47,198 nucleotides of DNA, taken from positions 1-47,198 of the forward strand of contig CAZXQI010000012.1 of NCBI GenBank assembly GCA_964643005.1, read 5' to 3'. How positions within the stretch are numbered: position 1 is the stretch's first letter; each line of letters starts with the position of its first letter. The notes under the pieces are model-generated. The model made no database searches. It was not told the origin of the DNA and was given only the letters and a program-made list of their open reading frames with translations. This DNA is from UBA6168 sp964643005. Lineage in GTDB: Bacteria; Bacteroidota; Bacteroidia; Chitinophagales; Saprospiraceae. Of this stretch, positions 1 through 9,632 are shown one piece after another. Position numbers and translations under genes: made by a program.

Positions 1-2
1 AT

Positions 3-152
3 ATCGAAGAAGCGAGAGATTTAGATCAGATAGAAGATTTAATTCCCCGCTTATCTCAATTGATGCGCCAGTTTGGATTTTCAAAAAGGGCAAGCGACGC
101 CTACCTTGACCGGAAAGGCGAGACAGTGAAGGAAATTTTAAAAATGAAATAG
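3..152 (+). CDS. C-terminal end of an unidentified protein (5' truncated by window edge)
   Basis: The frame that begins at base 3 is open from the window edge to a TAG at 150-152 and gives 49 residues. They are charged and helical in appearance, ending KGETVKEILKMK. No start codon lies at a sensible distance, so the gene begins outside the window. I do not recognise the family. The gene points toward the GMC gene, which lies on the opposite strand, so the two are convergent with about 120 bp between their stops. Confidence 0.5.
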   Translation: MEEARDLDQIEDLIPRLSQLMRQFGFSKRASDAYLDRKGETVKEILKMK

Positions 153-272
153 CCTGCGCCAGAGAACTCTCCACGGAAAAAACCTGCGCACTTCACTTTA
201 GAAAAGTTGCACTACCTTAATAGTTACAAAAGCTAAACTCTCAGTCAGCCCGACGTCCAAGCTTTTCTTCCT

Positions 273-2003
273 TTACAAATTTCCTCTTTTCAACTCAGCC
301 ACTGCATACTCAGCTGCTCTGGCTGTCAGCGCCATATAGGTTAGTGAAGGATTTTGCCAGGCGCTGGATACCATACAGGCTCCGTCCGTGACAAAAACAT
401 TTTTTACCGCCCACATCTGATTCCAGGAATTGAGCGCCGAAGTTTTTGGATTGCGCCCCATGCGGCAGGTTCCCATCTCGTGGTTGGAATGACCGGGTGG
501 GTTGTTTTCCAAATCGTTGTATTGGCGAATATTTACAAAACCTGCCGCCTCTAACATTTCAGCCGCCGACTAGGACATATCGGGGCGCATATTGCGTTCG
601 TTTTCGCGCCATTGGGCGTCCACTTTTAATAAGGGCATTCCCCATTGGTCGGTTTGGCTATGGTCTAAGGAGACCAGGTTATCGAAATGCGGCAGGCACT
701 CGCCGTAGCCGCCAATCCACATCTGCCAAAGTCCCGGATCGCGGAAGCTGTTTTTAAACTCCTCGCCAATGCCGGGTTGTCCTGCTCCTCTGCCCCAGCT
801 CTGTCGTCCAGCGCCGCCCTGAAAGCCGTAGCCCCGAAGGAAATCTTTCTGAGGCGCCTGTCCGGGCAGGTTTCGGAAGCGAGGGATATAGATGCCATTG
901 GGTCTGCGACCAGAATAGTATTTATCCTGAAAGCCCTCGAAAGTGGCGGTGGCGCCAGCCTGCTTGTGGTGATCCATGAGATAGTGGCCGACGACCCCGC
1001 TGTCGTTGCCGAGGCCATTGGGAAACCTGTCCGAAACAGAGTTGAGCAAAATAAAGGCAGTGCCCAACGTAGAGGCGTTGAGAAAAACGATTTTGGAATA
1101 AAACTCTTCCGTCTCTTTGCTCATCGCGTCAATCACCCGCACGCCAGAAGCCCGTTGCCTGTCTTTGTCGTAGATGACAGAATGGGCGATTGAATCCGTC
1201 CGGATAGTGAGCCTTCCGGTATTTTGGGCAGCCGGAAGGGTCGCCGACACGGAGCTAAAATAGGCGCCATAAGGACAACCCCAGTGGCAGCGATTGCGAG
1301 CCTGGCATTTGCCCCGGCCGACCGCTTGATGCTGTGGATCTGAGCGGGTGAGATTAGCCACCCTGCCGATAATCAGATGGCGGTCTTTCCAGTTTTTGCG
1401 AATATGACCGGCGAGGTGTTCTTCCACGCAGTTCATCTCCATCGGCGGGAGGAATTTGCCGTCGGGCAGGTGTGGGATACCGTCGGCAGCGCCGCTGATG
1501 CCGGCAAAGGTCTCCACGTAGTCGTACCATTTTTCCAAGTCTTTGTAGCGGATGGGCCAGTCCACGCCATGCCCGTCCCGAAGGTTAGCTTCAAAATCCA
1601 GGTCGCTCCAGCGATAGCTCTGCCTTCCCCACATCAGAGAGCGCCCGCCTAATTTACCCCCCCGCAACCAGTTAAAAGGCCTGACCTGAATGTAGGGTTG
1701 CTCCAGGTCTTTTACCCAGAAGTCTGCATTGTCTTCGGCAAAGGCATAGCACCTGCTTTGGATAGGGTATGTCTCCCGGATTTTGCCGGTCAGCCGCCCC
1801 CGATAGGGCAAATCCCAGGGGGCGTTCATGGCGCCGTGGTAATCCCGGCCATGCACTAAGTTTCCGCTTCTTTCGAGCAGGAGCACTTTGAGACCTTTTT
1901 CGCAAAGTTCTTTGGCCGCCCAGCCGCCGCTAATGCCGGAACCGACTACGATAGCATCGTAGCTCTGTTGGGGTTTGGACTGGATGTTTAGATGAACGCT
2001 CAT
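273..2003 (-). pseudogene. GMC-family FAD-dependent oxidoreductase interrupted by an in-frame TAG
   Basis: Two reading frames on the minus strand (2003 to 570, and 569 to 273) are in the same phase and are separated only by a TAG at 570-572. Together they make one GMC oxidoreductase of 576 codons, a normal length for the family. The N-terminus has the FAD-binding Rossmann motif GSGISGG (residues 21-27). A glucose-methanol-choline oxidoreductase substrate domain follows. After the stop come the conserved C-terminal motifs NHEMGTCRMG and NPSLTYMALT, which normally supply the active-site His and His/Asn pair. A product ending at the TAG would keep FAD binding but lose the catalytic residues. The family oxidises alcohols or sugars with FAD. 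The gluconate-dehydrogenase subunit 3-like partner often seen beside such genes is not adjacent. It is either a recent nonsense mutant or carries a base error. Confidence 0.85.
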
Positions 2004-2178
2004 TTTAAAATTTTAAAAAAATGGAGAGGGCTAAAGTAATCGCTCGCTCAGAAATGCCGGCAATACATGGAAGATTTTTGAAATGCAGGCCGGGCGCTAA
2101 CCTGCTAATTCGTCACCATCCTGACCAGAATAGCTCGCTGAAAGAGGCAAATCATCCGATGAAAAATATTCGCCGTTT

Positions 2179-2186
2179 TAACTTTG
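2179..2186 (+). promoter_or_regulatory. Bacteroidota -7 promoter element (TAACTTTG) for the S8 protease
   Basis: An exact match to TAnnTTTG, followed by CC. It lies 27 bp upstream of the ATG at 2213. This placement argues that the protein starts at 2213 and not at an in-frame ATG further upstream, which would lie before the promoter. No convincing -33 TTTG is visible. Confidence 0.55.
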
Positions 2187-2212
2187 CCGCCTTATGTTTA
2201 AAATATTTTCCA

Positions 2213-4006
2213 ATGAAAAAATTCTTATTTAGACTATCCGCTCTCCTTCCCCTTTTTCTTTTGTTCCAATGGGTTTCCGCATCTACAGATCCCTGGCAGG
2301 AAAAAATTGAGACTGCATTATTAGAGAAAGTTCAGGGTGGTGGGGCGGTAGAGTGCATCGCCATACTGACAGAACAGGCCGACGTTTCTGCCGCCAAAAA
2401 ACTCAGGACAAAAGAGCAGAAAGGGCGCTACGTCTTTGAAACCTTAGCAGCCACTGCCCGCAAATCCCAGCTTCGCGCGCTTCGCTATCTTCGGGATGAA
2501 AATATACCGCATCACGCCTTTTACATCGTCAATGCAATTTACGTCAAAGCGGATTTGGCTGTTTTAGAGGCGCTGGCGCAAATGCCGGAGATTGGCTTTA
2601 TCCAGAGCAATCCGCCGGGCAAAGTAGAAGAAACCGTCCCCGGGAATATCGGCGGAGAACATATTGACGGGCGCAGCCTCAACGGCATTGAGTGGGGCAT
2701 CAGCATGATCAATGCCGATCAGGTATGGGCATTAGGCTATACGGGGCAGGGCGTCGTCGTCGCCGGACAGGACACGGGCTACGACTGGGAGCATCCCGCC
2801 ATTAAAGAAAAATACCGGGGCTGGGACGCCGCAACCCAGACGGCAGACCACAACTACAACTGGCATGACGCCATTCACGAACTGAGTCCGATACACAACG
2901 ATCCGGAGCCTCTGCCGGAAAACAATCCCTGTGGTTTGAGTTCGCCCATTCCCTGTGACGACGGCAGTCACGGCACCCACACGATGGGCACCATGGTCGG
3001 CGAGGACGGCGACAACCTGATTGGCGTAGCGCCTGGCGCCCGATGGATTGGATGCCGGGACATGGAGAGAGGCTATGGCTCGCCCTTCACCTACTTGGAA
3101 AGTTTCGAGTGGTTTTTGGCGCCCACCGACCTGAACAACGAAAATCCCGACCCTTCCAAAGCGCCGCACGTCATCAACAACTCCTGGTACTGCCCTGAAT
3201 TGGAAGGCTGCAATCCCGACAATTTTGAAATACTTCGGGTGGCGGTGGACAATCTAAAACTCGCTGGCGTGGTAGTCGTCGTCTCTGCGGGAAACAGCGG
3301 CTCCGGCTGTAGCAGCGTTGATGCGCCGCCGGCTATGTTTGAAAACAGCTTCTCCATAGGAGCTACTGCCTCCAATGACACTATTGCTGGATTCAGTAGC
3401 CGCGGTCCCGTGCTGGTGGATGGAAGCCTGCGCATGAAGCCCGACGTATCCGCTCCCGGTGTCGGCGTTCGCTCCAGCGTTCCGAATGGAAATTACGCTT
3501 CTTTCAGCGGCACGAGCATGGCAGGGCCGCACGTCGTGGGACTTGTCGCTCTGGTCATCTCCGCCAATCCGGAACTGGCAGGGCAGGTAGATACCATCGA
3601 GAATATTATTCGGCTGACCGCCGTCCCTAAAACCATCCAACAGAACTGCGGCGATATTACCGGCGATCTCGTGCCCAACAACACCTACGGATTTGGCAGG
3701 GTGGACGCTCTGGCTGCCGTTCAGGCTGCGCTGGGATACACCGGCCCCAGCGCTGCGAGCGAGATAGGGGAGGGCAGGGTGAATCTTTTTCCCAATCCAT
3801 TCAGGGACAACCTGACTATCCAGTTGCCAACGACAACACAGACCTCAGTCGTTGAAGTCTATGACGCAATGGGCAGCCTGAAATTCAGCCGCCATCTCAA
3901 CGAGGGAACGTTGAAATTGCAGATGACTTACCTGCCTGCCGGAGTTTATTTTTATAAAATCACCGGAGGCGTAAATCAGGTAGGGAAGCTCATAAAGGAA
4001 AACTGA
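2213..4006 (+). CDS. secreted S8 family serine peptidase (subtilase) with T9SS type A sorting domain
   Basis: A 597-residue extracellular subtilisin-like protease. The start at 2213 gives a clean signal peptide (MKKFLFRLSALLPLFLLF...). An inhibitor-I9-like propeptide follows (about residues 45-125). The catalytic triad is visible: Asp187 in QDTGYDW, His253 in GSHGTHTMG and Ser435 in FSGTSMAGPHV. After about residue 515 comes a type A T9SS sorting domain that opens with NLFPNPFRDN and closes with LPAGVYFYKI and a basic tail. The mature enzyme should therefore cross the outer membrane through the type IX system and either be anchored on the surface or released. A longer frame opens at 2021, but that start would place about 64 extra residues before the signal peptide. 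The gene is divergent from the broken GMC gene. Confidence 0.93.
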   Translation: MKKFLFRLSALLPLFLLFQWVSASTDPWQEKIETALLEKVQGGGAVECIAILTEQADVSAAKKLRTKEQKGRYVFETLAATARKSQLRALRYLRDENIPHHAFYIVNAIYVKADLAVLEALAQMPEIGFIQSNPPGKVEETVPGNIGGEHIDGRSLNGIEWGISMINADQVWALGYTGQGVVVAGQDTGYDWEHPAIKEKYRGWDAATQTADHNYNWHDAIHELSPIHNDPEPLPENNPCGLSSPIPCDDGSHGTHTMGTMVGEDGDNLIGVAPGARWIGCRDMERGYGSPFTYLESFEWFLAPTDLNNENPDPSKAPHVINNSWYCPELEGCNPDNFEILRVAVDNLKLAGVVVVVSAGNSGSGCSSVDAPPAMFENSFSIGATASNDTIAGFSSRGPVLVDGSLRMKPDVSAPGVGVRSSVPNGNYASFSGTSMAGPHVVGLVALVISANPELAGQVDTIENIIRLTAVPKTIQQNCGDITGDLVPNNTYGFGRVDALAAVQAALGYTGPSAASEIGEGRVNLFPNPFRDNLTIQLPTTTQTSVVEVYDAMGSLKFSRHLNEGTLKLQMTYLPAGVYFYKITGGVNQVGKLIKEN

Positions 4007-4104
4007 GTCGCATTTTTTTTAAAAATAAACCGACTTCTGAAAAGGCGGGCAGGTCATGGAAGAGACCGATTCTGGAATCCTGAAAAAAGAAAATGGCGGA
4101 TCGG

Positions 4105-4740
4105 TCAGACTTCTAACACGGCTCTGGCCAGTGCGCCTTCTACTCCCTTAATCTTCAGGGGCAGGCAAATCAGACGATAGCTCCCCGGACTGACCTGCCG
4201 CAAATCCAGTCCTTCGACTATGACGACTTCATTGGACAGCAGGATGACGTGGGTATCGGGCGGGTCGCGAAACAACTGGATGGAGAGGTAGTCAATGCCG
4301 ACGAGATGAATACTGCGATCCACTACCCATTGCGCAGCGTCGGCAGTCAGCGCGCAGTAGTCTTCGTAAAACCTCTGATCCACCATATTTTCCCAGAGGC
4401 GGGAATTGTCCGTTTTGAAGAGCAGCTTCTCTACTCCCGAATGCAGTTGAAGCCCCTCTAAGTCGTCCGCCGTAATTTTCTTTCTGCCCTGCAAATCCAC
4501 CACTTGGCAGGAGCCTGTCAGTTTTTCCAAAGGAATGTCGAGGGTCGTTTTCCCGCCATCTACAAAGTGAAGCGGCGCATCTATGTGCGTCCCGGTATGG
4601 CTGTTCGTTCCAAATTGGGTGACGTTGGCGGCGCTACCGTCTTTAATTTTTTCCAATTGAACGACGCTCATTGGTTCATTCCCGGGCCAGATGGGAAGCC
4701 CGGTTTGCAGGGTAACGGAAATATCTATGAGCTTTGACAT
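4105..4740 (-). CDS. cyclase family protein (kynurenine formamidase-like metal hydrolase)
   Basis: A 211-residue cytoplasmic enzyme of the PF04199 cyclase family. It begins MSKLIDISVTLQTGLPIWPG and carries the signature metal-binding motif HTGTHIDAPLHF near residue 53. Members of this family hydrolyse N-formylkynurenine, isatin or related amides, or act on polyketide-like rings. The sequence alone does not say which substrate is used. An upstream in-frame extension to 4902 exists, but its residues look random and the family length fits the start at 4740. The gene stands alone: S8 is convergent on one side, and about 430 bp of non-coding DNA lies on the other. Confidence 0.88.
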   Translation of the reverse strand: MSKLIDISVTLQTGLPIWPGNEPMSVVQLEKIKDGSAANVTQFGTNSHTGTHIDAPLHFVDGGKTTLDIPLEKLTGSCQVVDLQGRKKITADDLEGLQLHSGVEKLLFKTDNSRLWENMVDQRFYEDYCALTADAAQWVVDRSIHLVGIDYLSIQLFRDPPDTHVILLSNEVVIVEGLDLRQVSPGSYRLICLPLKIKGVEGALARAVLEV

Positions 4741-5173
4741 GGAAACTATTTTAAAAGCAAAATAACGAATTAGCTCAATGCGATTTTCTTTTCTGTTGGT
4801 TTTTGCTGATTTTTTCAAAAGATGAATCGCCCTGAAGAGGAGCGTTGATTTCCAGCAAAAAAGGCCGTGGTTCAAAACCGAAGCCTCTCCAAAAAGCGCC
4901 AACCTGTTTTGATTGCAGCAATTCTGAGAAAGTTAAAATCTCCGTCAAATTACGATAAATCTGCTGGAAACCTGTGCTGCGAAATTTAGCTTTCACCTAA
5001 ACGACTGCGCAAAAGCCTGAGCGGCAGCGCTTCTGTCAGACGCCTGTGCCTGAAGTTGTTTCCCCGACAATATGGGCGCTACAGCCAGGCGTAGAAATCC
5101 GCTTCAGATAAGGATTAGCCCGATTATAATTCCTGATTTTGCTAAAGACATTTTTTACTAATTGCAAACAGAA
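4741..5173. other. 433-bp intergenic region, nothing firm
   Basis: A divergent intergenic region between the cyclase and the methyltransferase. A 73-codon minus-strand frame (4775-4996) is present but has no family resemblance and an unconvincing composition. A near-match to the -7 element lies on the minus strand just upstream of the cyclase start, but one base is missing. No tRNA, repeat or clear terminator was seen. Confidence 0.5.
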
Positions 5174-6115
5174 ATGACAGGAAAAACAAAACATACAATT
5201 ATAAACGGAGACAGCAGACAGATGGACGAGCTTAAAAATGAAAGCGTTCATTTGATTGTAACTTTTCCACCTTATTGGCAGCTAAAGGATTATGGAACGG
5301 AAAACCAGATTGGATTTCACGACGATTATGAAACTTACATCAATCACCTGAATTTGACATGGCAGGAATGCTTTCGCGTTTTACACAAAGGCTGCCGCCT
5401 CTGTATCAATATCGGCGATCAGTTTGCTCGTTCAACATATTATGGCCGCTATAAAATCATACCTATACATGCAGAAATTATCAAATTTTGTGAGATGATT
5501 GGTTTTGATTTCATGGGGCAGATTATATGGCAGAAACAAACCACGATGAATACCACCGGAGGGGCAAGTATAATGGGAAGTTACCCGCATCCAGGAAACG
5601 GGGTTGTGAAATTGGACTTTGAGTATATTTTATTGTTTAAGAAACAAGGAGATGCGCCTAAGCCCAACAAAGAGCAGAAAGAAAATTCGGCAATGACCAA
5701 TGAAGAATGGAATACCTGTTTTAACGGGCATTGGTATTTTTCAGGAGCAAAGCAGGACAGGCATTTGGCGATGTTCCCAGAAGAATTGCCGCACCGTTTA
5801 ATTAAAATGTTTTCATTCCCGGGAGAAACTGTCTTAGACCCATTTATGGGAAGCGGAACGACGGCTTTAGCGGCGAAAAACTTAAACCGAAACTCTGTTG
5901 GCTATGAAATCAACCCCGATTTTATTCCGATTATTAAAGAAAAAATTGGGACTGATGATTTTTTTATAAAAGCAGAAATCGAGACTATTGAGCAGCCTGA
6001 TTTAAAACCGGATTTTGAGAAGAGAATTAAAGAATTGCCCTACCAATTTGTTGACACGCATAAATTGGATAAAAAGGTTGACGTCAAAAAAAATTCAATA
6101 CGGCTCCAAAATTGA
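5174..6115 (+). CDS. solitary DNA methyltransferase, N4-cytosine/N6-adenine class, with altered catalytic motif
   Basis: A 313-residue protein of the N6_N4_Mtase family (PF01555). Motif order is IV then I, as in beta-class enzymes. The catalytic motif region is at residues 30-35, reading T-F-P-P-Y-W. The SAM-binding motif I is DPFMGSGTT at residues 222-230, with the expected GYEINP strand (motif II) after it. Such enzymes transfer a methyl group to an exocyclic amino group of cytosine or adenine. The motif is normally S/D/N-P-P-Y/F/W; here the polar residue is Phe31 (codon TTT at 5264-5266). I chose the ATG at 5174. A TTG four codons earlier is also possible. No restriction endonuclease gene lies beside it, so it is an orphan methyltransferase or a remnant of a restriction-modification system. 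Confidence 0.88.
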   Translation: MTGKTKHTIINGDSRQMDELKNESVHLIVTFPPYWQLKDYGTENQIGFHDDYETYINHLNLTWQECFRVLHKGCRLCINIGDQFARSTYYGRYKIIPIHAEIIKFCEMIGFDFMGQIIWQKQTTMNTTGGASIMGSYPHPGNGVVKLDFEYILLFKKQGDAPKPNKEQKENSAMTNEEWNTCFNGHWYFSGAKQDRHLAMFPEELPHRLIKMFSFPGETVLDPFMGSGTTALAAKNLNRNSVGYEINPDFIPIIKEKIGTDDFFIKAEIETIEQPDLKPDFEKRIKELPYQFVDTHKLDKKVDVKKNSIRLQN

Positions 6116-6458
6116 CGCAAATAGTACGGGGAAGCGAGAGAAACCAAAAGAGATGGCCATGAAGCGCCTTATGGCAAATGCTGAATAACCGACTTATGCC
6201 CCGCCTCCTACAAAAACTTATAGCCAGCTATCCTGATGTTTTTTTTGACGGCAGCTCCGAATTGTTTTTATCTTGTCAATTATATCCTCAGTTGATTTTT
6301 AATTGTTGAAATATTGCTCAACTATCATTTCTAATTCCCTATCGGCATGCAGAATGTTTCGCAATATATACCCAATATAACCTGCCCTGAGTGAATATAA
6401 TATCAATACCTCAATCGCTTGCCCAACCATATAGCCCGGCAAGCACTTCCCGCCAACC
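6116..6458. other. 343-bp AT-rich intergenic region with a doubtful small minus-strand frame
   Basis: The region lies between the methyltransferase and the convergent outer-membrane protein gene. On the minus strand a frame runs from inside the barrel-protein 3' end to a stop near 6300. It encodes about 41 residues from an ATG (MVGQAIEVLI... ending VEQYFNN). It reads like protein, but I recognise no family and see no promoter. No restriction-enzyme remnant could be recognised. Confidence 0.3.
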
Positions 6459-8912
6459 TCATTTATTCTCCCCAACTCTTCTCCGCTCTTCTTCCAGTCC
6501 CGTCGAACGATTGCGGGCGGCTTTTACCTGCTCGTTGCCAAAGAGGTAAGTGAAATAGACCCTTACCCGACGGCTGTCGTAATCTCCATTGATCTTCATG
6601 TATAGATTGCCAAAACGGCCGTCTCCCTGCCAGTTGTTGGTTTTAAAAATATCGCTGACGGTTACTTTCAGATTGCCTTTGCCTTTTAGCAATTTTTTTT
6701 GCACACCCATATCCATACTCCACTTTGCGGCCATTTTAAAATTTCCAACCCAAATAGAAGGAGAGTGGTACCAGCCGGACACTTCTACCGACATGTCATG
6801 GGGGAGGCTAAAGGTGTTCTGGACGTATCCGTTGAAGGATACGGCTTTTAGATCAATGATTTTTCCGCTTCCAAAATCGGCTTCGTTGTGCTGATAATAA
6901 CCGAGCAAATTGGAAAAGAGATCCCACCAATTAGTGATTTGGACGGGGGCGCTGAAGCTCAAACTGAGGTTGTTCTGACTCGTCAGATTTTGCAGGGTAA
7001 TGAAAGTAGCGGCGCTATTTCTCGAATCAATGTCAACGATTTTAGTGATTAGATCGGTGGTGCGGCTATAGCTCAGGGAGGTGTTATACGTCTGCAGGAA
7101 AGTGTGGTTGAGCTGGAATTTGCTGGTATACTGCGGCTTTAGAAAAGGATTGCCTTTCTGAAGAGTCAGTTCATCGAGACGCTCTTCGAATGGATTGAGA
7201 TCTTCGTAAGACGGGCGGTCTATGCGGCGACTGTAAATTAGTTGCAGGGAATGTTTCGGGTCGGGCGTCCAGGTAAAGCCGCCGGAAGGAAAGAAGTCGA
7301 AGTAGTGGAGACGAACCGGAGCTTCGTTGCCTGGCTTCATAGCCGTCAGTTTGCCGTCGGAGTTGGTCTGTTCCATGCGCAGGCCGCCCTGGATAGCAAA
7401 CTTCCCAAGCGGTCGGGAGTAATTGGCGTATCCGGCATTGACGTTTTCCTTGTAAACAAAGCGATTGCTGCGCTCTATATCTTCGACCGGCTTGTTCTCG
7501 ATGAGGCGGAAGAAGTTGAAATCGTTATCCGTTTTCACGTGGGAAAACTTGACGCCGGCGCCTAATTGTCCTTTTAGAAATGGCCTTTCGTGGTCTGCCT
7601 TAAAAGTGGCGATATTGACGCCGGTAGCGGCGTCAGTACTGTAAAACTTCTGGCCTGACACGGCGCTCCCTTCCCCGCCCTCGCCCATCCGGTATTCGTT
7701 GGATTGAAATTCATCGCTCCTGTTTTTGAAAAAACCGTAATCGGCGTCTATGTTCCAGACGACGCCTTTGGTATTGTCGAAGCGGTAGTTGATGTTGAAA
7801 TTGTAATTGCCGAAGGTCTGCTCATTTTCCATTCCGGCGATAAGGGCGCTGTCCACCACAGGCGAACCCATCTGCCCGATGGCCGTGAAGCTCTTGTTAT
7901 TCCATCCCGTTTCGACCCGGCTGCCATCGGCGAGGATTCCGATAGTATTGAAATCATTCAGAAAAAAGTCCGCACCGAGTTTAAAATTTTGTGATTGGTA
8001 ATAGCCTTCTCCTGTGCTTCGATGGTCAAAAGACTGCCCCTCCTGCTCGCGGTAAATATTCTGGTGATTGGCATTATCACCTCTCCAGTAGGAGTAGCTG
8101 CCGAATGTATTCAGAGCCTTGTTGCGAAAATTCCCGTTCACTGAACCGCTGTACTGCTGCTTTAGGCCGATACCGTATCCGAGGCTCGTATTGGCATTGG
8201 CGCCGAGCCGCTTGTCCTTTTTCAGCCGAATGTTGATGATGCCTGCATTGCCTTCAGCCTCGTATTTAGAGCCAGGATTTGCGATGAGTTCGATGCGCTC
8301 GATGTTATCAGCAGGCAGCGTTTTCAGGTAGGCGGCCAGATCTCTGGAGCCTAACCGGCTGGGTCTGTCGTCAATATATATCCTGACCCCGCTTTTGCCG
8401 TTGAGCATAATGTTGTCGTTGTTGTCCACGACCACGCCTGGCGCCTTGCGCAACAATTCTAAGGCGTTATTCCCCGCTGCATTGATGCTGCCTTCCACAT
8501 TAAAGACCATCTTGTCGGGCAGCGCTTCCACTAATGGCCTGCGAGCCGTCACCGTCGCCTCTGTCAGTTCGATGCCCTCGCCGCTCAGAATTATTTCCGG
8601 TAGCCTGAGATTTTGCCCCGCCGCCAGTTCAAAGGGATCGGTGGCGAATTCGGGCAAACCCACGTAAGAAATGCTGAGCCGGTAGTTGCCGGCGGGGATG
8701 TTCAACATCTCGAAAGAGCCGTCTTCGGCGCTGTACTCGGCTTTGACGAGCAGACTGTCTTCAGTAGAAAAAAGCAAAACGTTGGCAAAGGAAAGCGGCT
8801 CGTGGTTGTCGCTGAGCACTCTTCCGGATATGTTTCCGGTGGACTTCCCGGCAAAGGCGGCGGCAAAAACAAAGGTTGCCAGTAGTGCGGTCAGGATGGC
8901 TACTCTTTTCAT
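6459..8912 (-). CDS. outer membrane beta-barrel protein, TonB-receptor-like, with CarboxypepD_reg-like N-domain
   Basis: An 817-residue exported protein. It has a signal peptide (about 1-21) and then a carboxypeptidase-regulatory-like Ig fold (about 27-110: ISGRVLSDNHEPLSFANVLL). A plug domain follows at about 130-235, with IYIDDRPSRLG and the closing IERIELIANPGSKYEAEG...GIINI pattern. The long C-terminal part is a beta-barrel of the OMP_b-brl_3 type (PF14905). These proteins sit in the outer membrane. Full TonB-dependent members import large substrates, but the substrate here is unknown. The C-terminus (RRRVGENK) is charged and does not end in an aromatic residue. No SusD, TonB or regulator gene adjoins it. 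The start at 8912 is supported by the signal peptide. Confidence 0.9.
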   Translation of the reverse strand: MKRVAILTALLATFVFAAAFAGKSTGNISGRVLSDNHEPLSFANVLLFSTEDSLLVKAEYSAEDGSFEMLNIPAGNYRLSISYVGLPEFATDPFELAAGQNLRLPEIILSGEGIELTEATVTARRPLVEALPDKMVFNVEGSINAAGNNALELLRKAPGVVVDNNDNIMLNGKSGVRIYIDDRPSRLGSRDLAAYLKTLPADNIERIELIANPGSKYEAEGNAGIINIRLKKDKRLGANANTSLGYGIGLKQQYSGSVNGNFRNKALNTFGSYSYWRGDNANHQNIYREQEGQSFDHRSTGEGYYQSQNFKLGADFFLNDFNTIGILADGSRVETGWNNKSFTAIGQMGSPVVDSALIAGMENEQTFGNYNFNINYRFDNTKGVVWNIDADYGFFKNRSDEFQSNEYRMGEGGEGSAVSGQKFYSTDAATGVNIATFKADHERPFLKGQLGAGVKFSHVKTDNDFNFFRLIENKPVEDIERSNRFVYKENVNAGYANYSRPLGKFAIQGGLRMEQTNSDGKLTAMKPGNEAPVRLHYFDFFPSGGFTWTPDPKHSLQLIYSRRIDRPSYEDLNPFEERLDELTLQKGNPFLKPQYTSKFQLNHTFLQTYNTSLSYSRTTDLITKIVDIDSRNSAATFITLQNLTSQNNLSLSFSAPVQITNWWDLFSNLLGYYQHNEADFGSGKIIDLKAVSFNGYVQNTFSLPHDMSVEVSGWYHSPSIWVGNFKMAAKWSMDMGVQKKLLKGKGNLKVTVSDIFKTNNWQGDGRFGNLYMKINGDYDSRRVRVYFTYLFGNEQVKAARNRSTGLEEERRRVGENK

Positions 8913-9632
8913 GAGTGGGCGTATTTTAGTATGGTTAAAAAAGTGAAGTAGTTAATAAGCGCAATTTGTCAGAAGGATTTCTTCGGCTTACGCAGAGGAA
9001 TTGCCGAAGCCCGTTCAGTATTTATTTTTTTTATAAAAAACTGATTATCAAATGGCTGCCGATGACCTCCTTCTGTCTTATAAATGCTTCCTATTCTTTA
9101 TTTTAAAAAAATGACAACACAAAATTAATTGTCTGCAAAGTATCATGCATTACAAAGTAGTATTGCTTACACTGTATTTTGATAAAGACCCGACCCGCAT
9201 AGACGAGAGGCGTTTTTTTTAAGACTATTTTGAAATCTGAATAAATGGAAGCGCTTTGGGTTTTCTCCTCACAGGCAGGACAAAATTTTAGAATAGCTAT
9301 TTCCCGCCTTTGCTGCCACCCGATTTTTTATTCTGAAAAAATGGCCGTTTCCTCAGGCCGTTCAGATGAAAAAGCGGAAGCAGATTTTTTACTTTTTCAA
9401 GGAGTAAACATTTTCCGGAAGGTTGCAACTTTTGAAGAGAGGACGCAAAAGGAGGAAAAATAGTTACAGGGAAACGGCAGGCGCCGGCGATTTTTTCAAG
9501 CCAATACTTTATAGACTTATTTCAGAGCCAAGAGGCGAGTCTTGTATCCTCGGATTTGATTGCCGTCGAACGGGTTTTTCCCTCTCAACCTTTTTTCCCA
9601 AAACCGACTGTCTGAAAACAAAAGACAGGGCT
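8913..9632. other. 720-bp intergenic region, no intact gene
   Basis: AT-rich with several T8-A5 type homopolymer tracts. Open frames here (for example one at 9245-9463) have no recognisable features and overlap stops in other frames. The only structured element seen is an operator-like sequence at 9139-9161. Together with the decayed genes to the right, the region looks like a graveyard of lost genes. Confidence 0.5.
9139..9161. promoter_or_regulatory. possible relic operator with CAAAGTA repeats
   Basis: The segment starts AGTATCATGC and ends ACAAAGTAGT. With the preceding base pairs it contains CAAAGTA twice (at 9136-9142 and 9153-9159). From memory it resembles operators found upstream of PadR-type regulator genes in this phylum, with several mismatches. 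No such gene follows, so at best it is a leftover. Confidence 0.2.

Noticed and set aside
570..572. Genetic-code change reading TAG as an amino acid
   Set aside because: Several intact genes in the window end at TAG in positions matching family lengths.
2021..2212. N-terminal extension of the S8 protease
   Set aside because: It would precede both the signal peptide and the -7 promoter element at 2179.
4775..4996. 73-codon minus-strand open frame
   Set aside because: No start context, promoter or family features; likely chance in an intergenic region.
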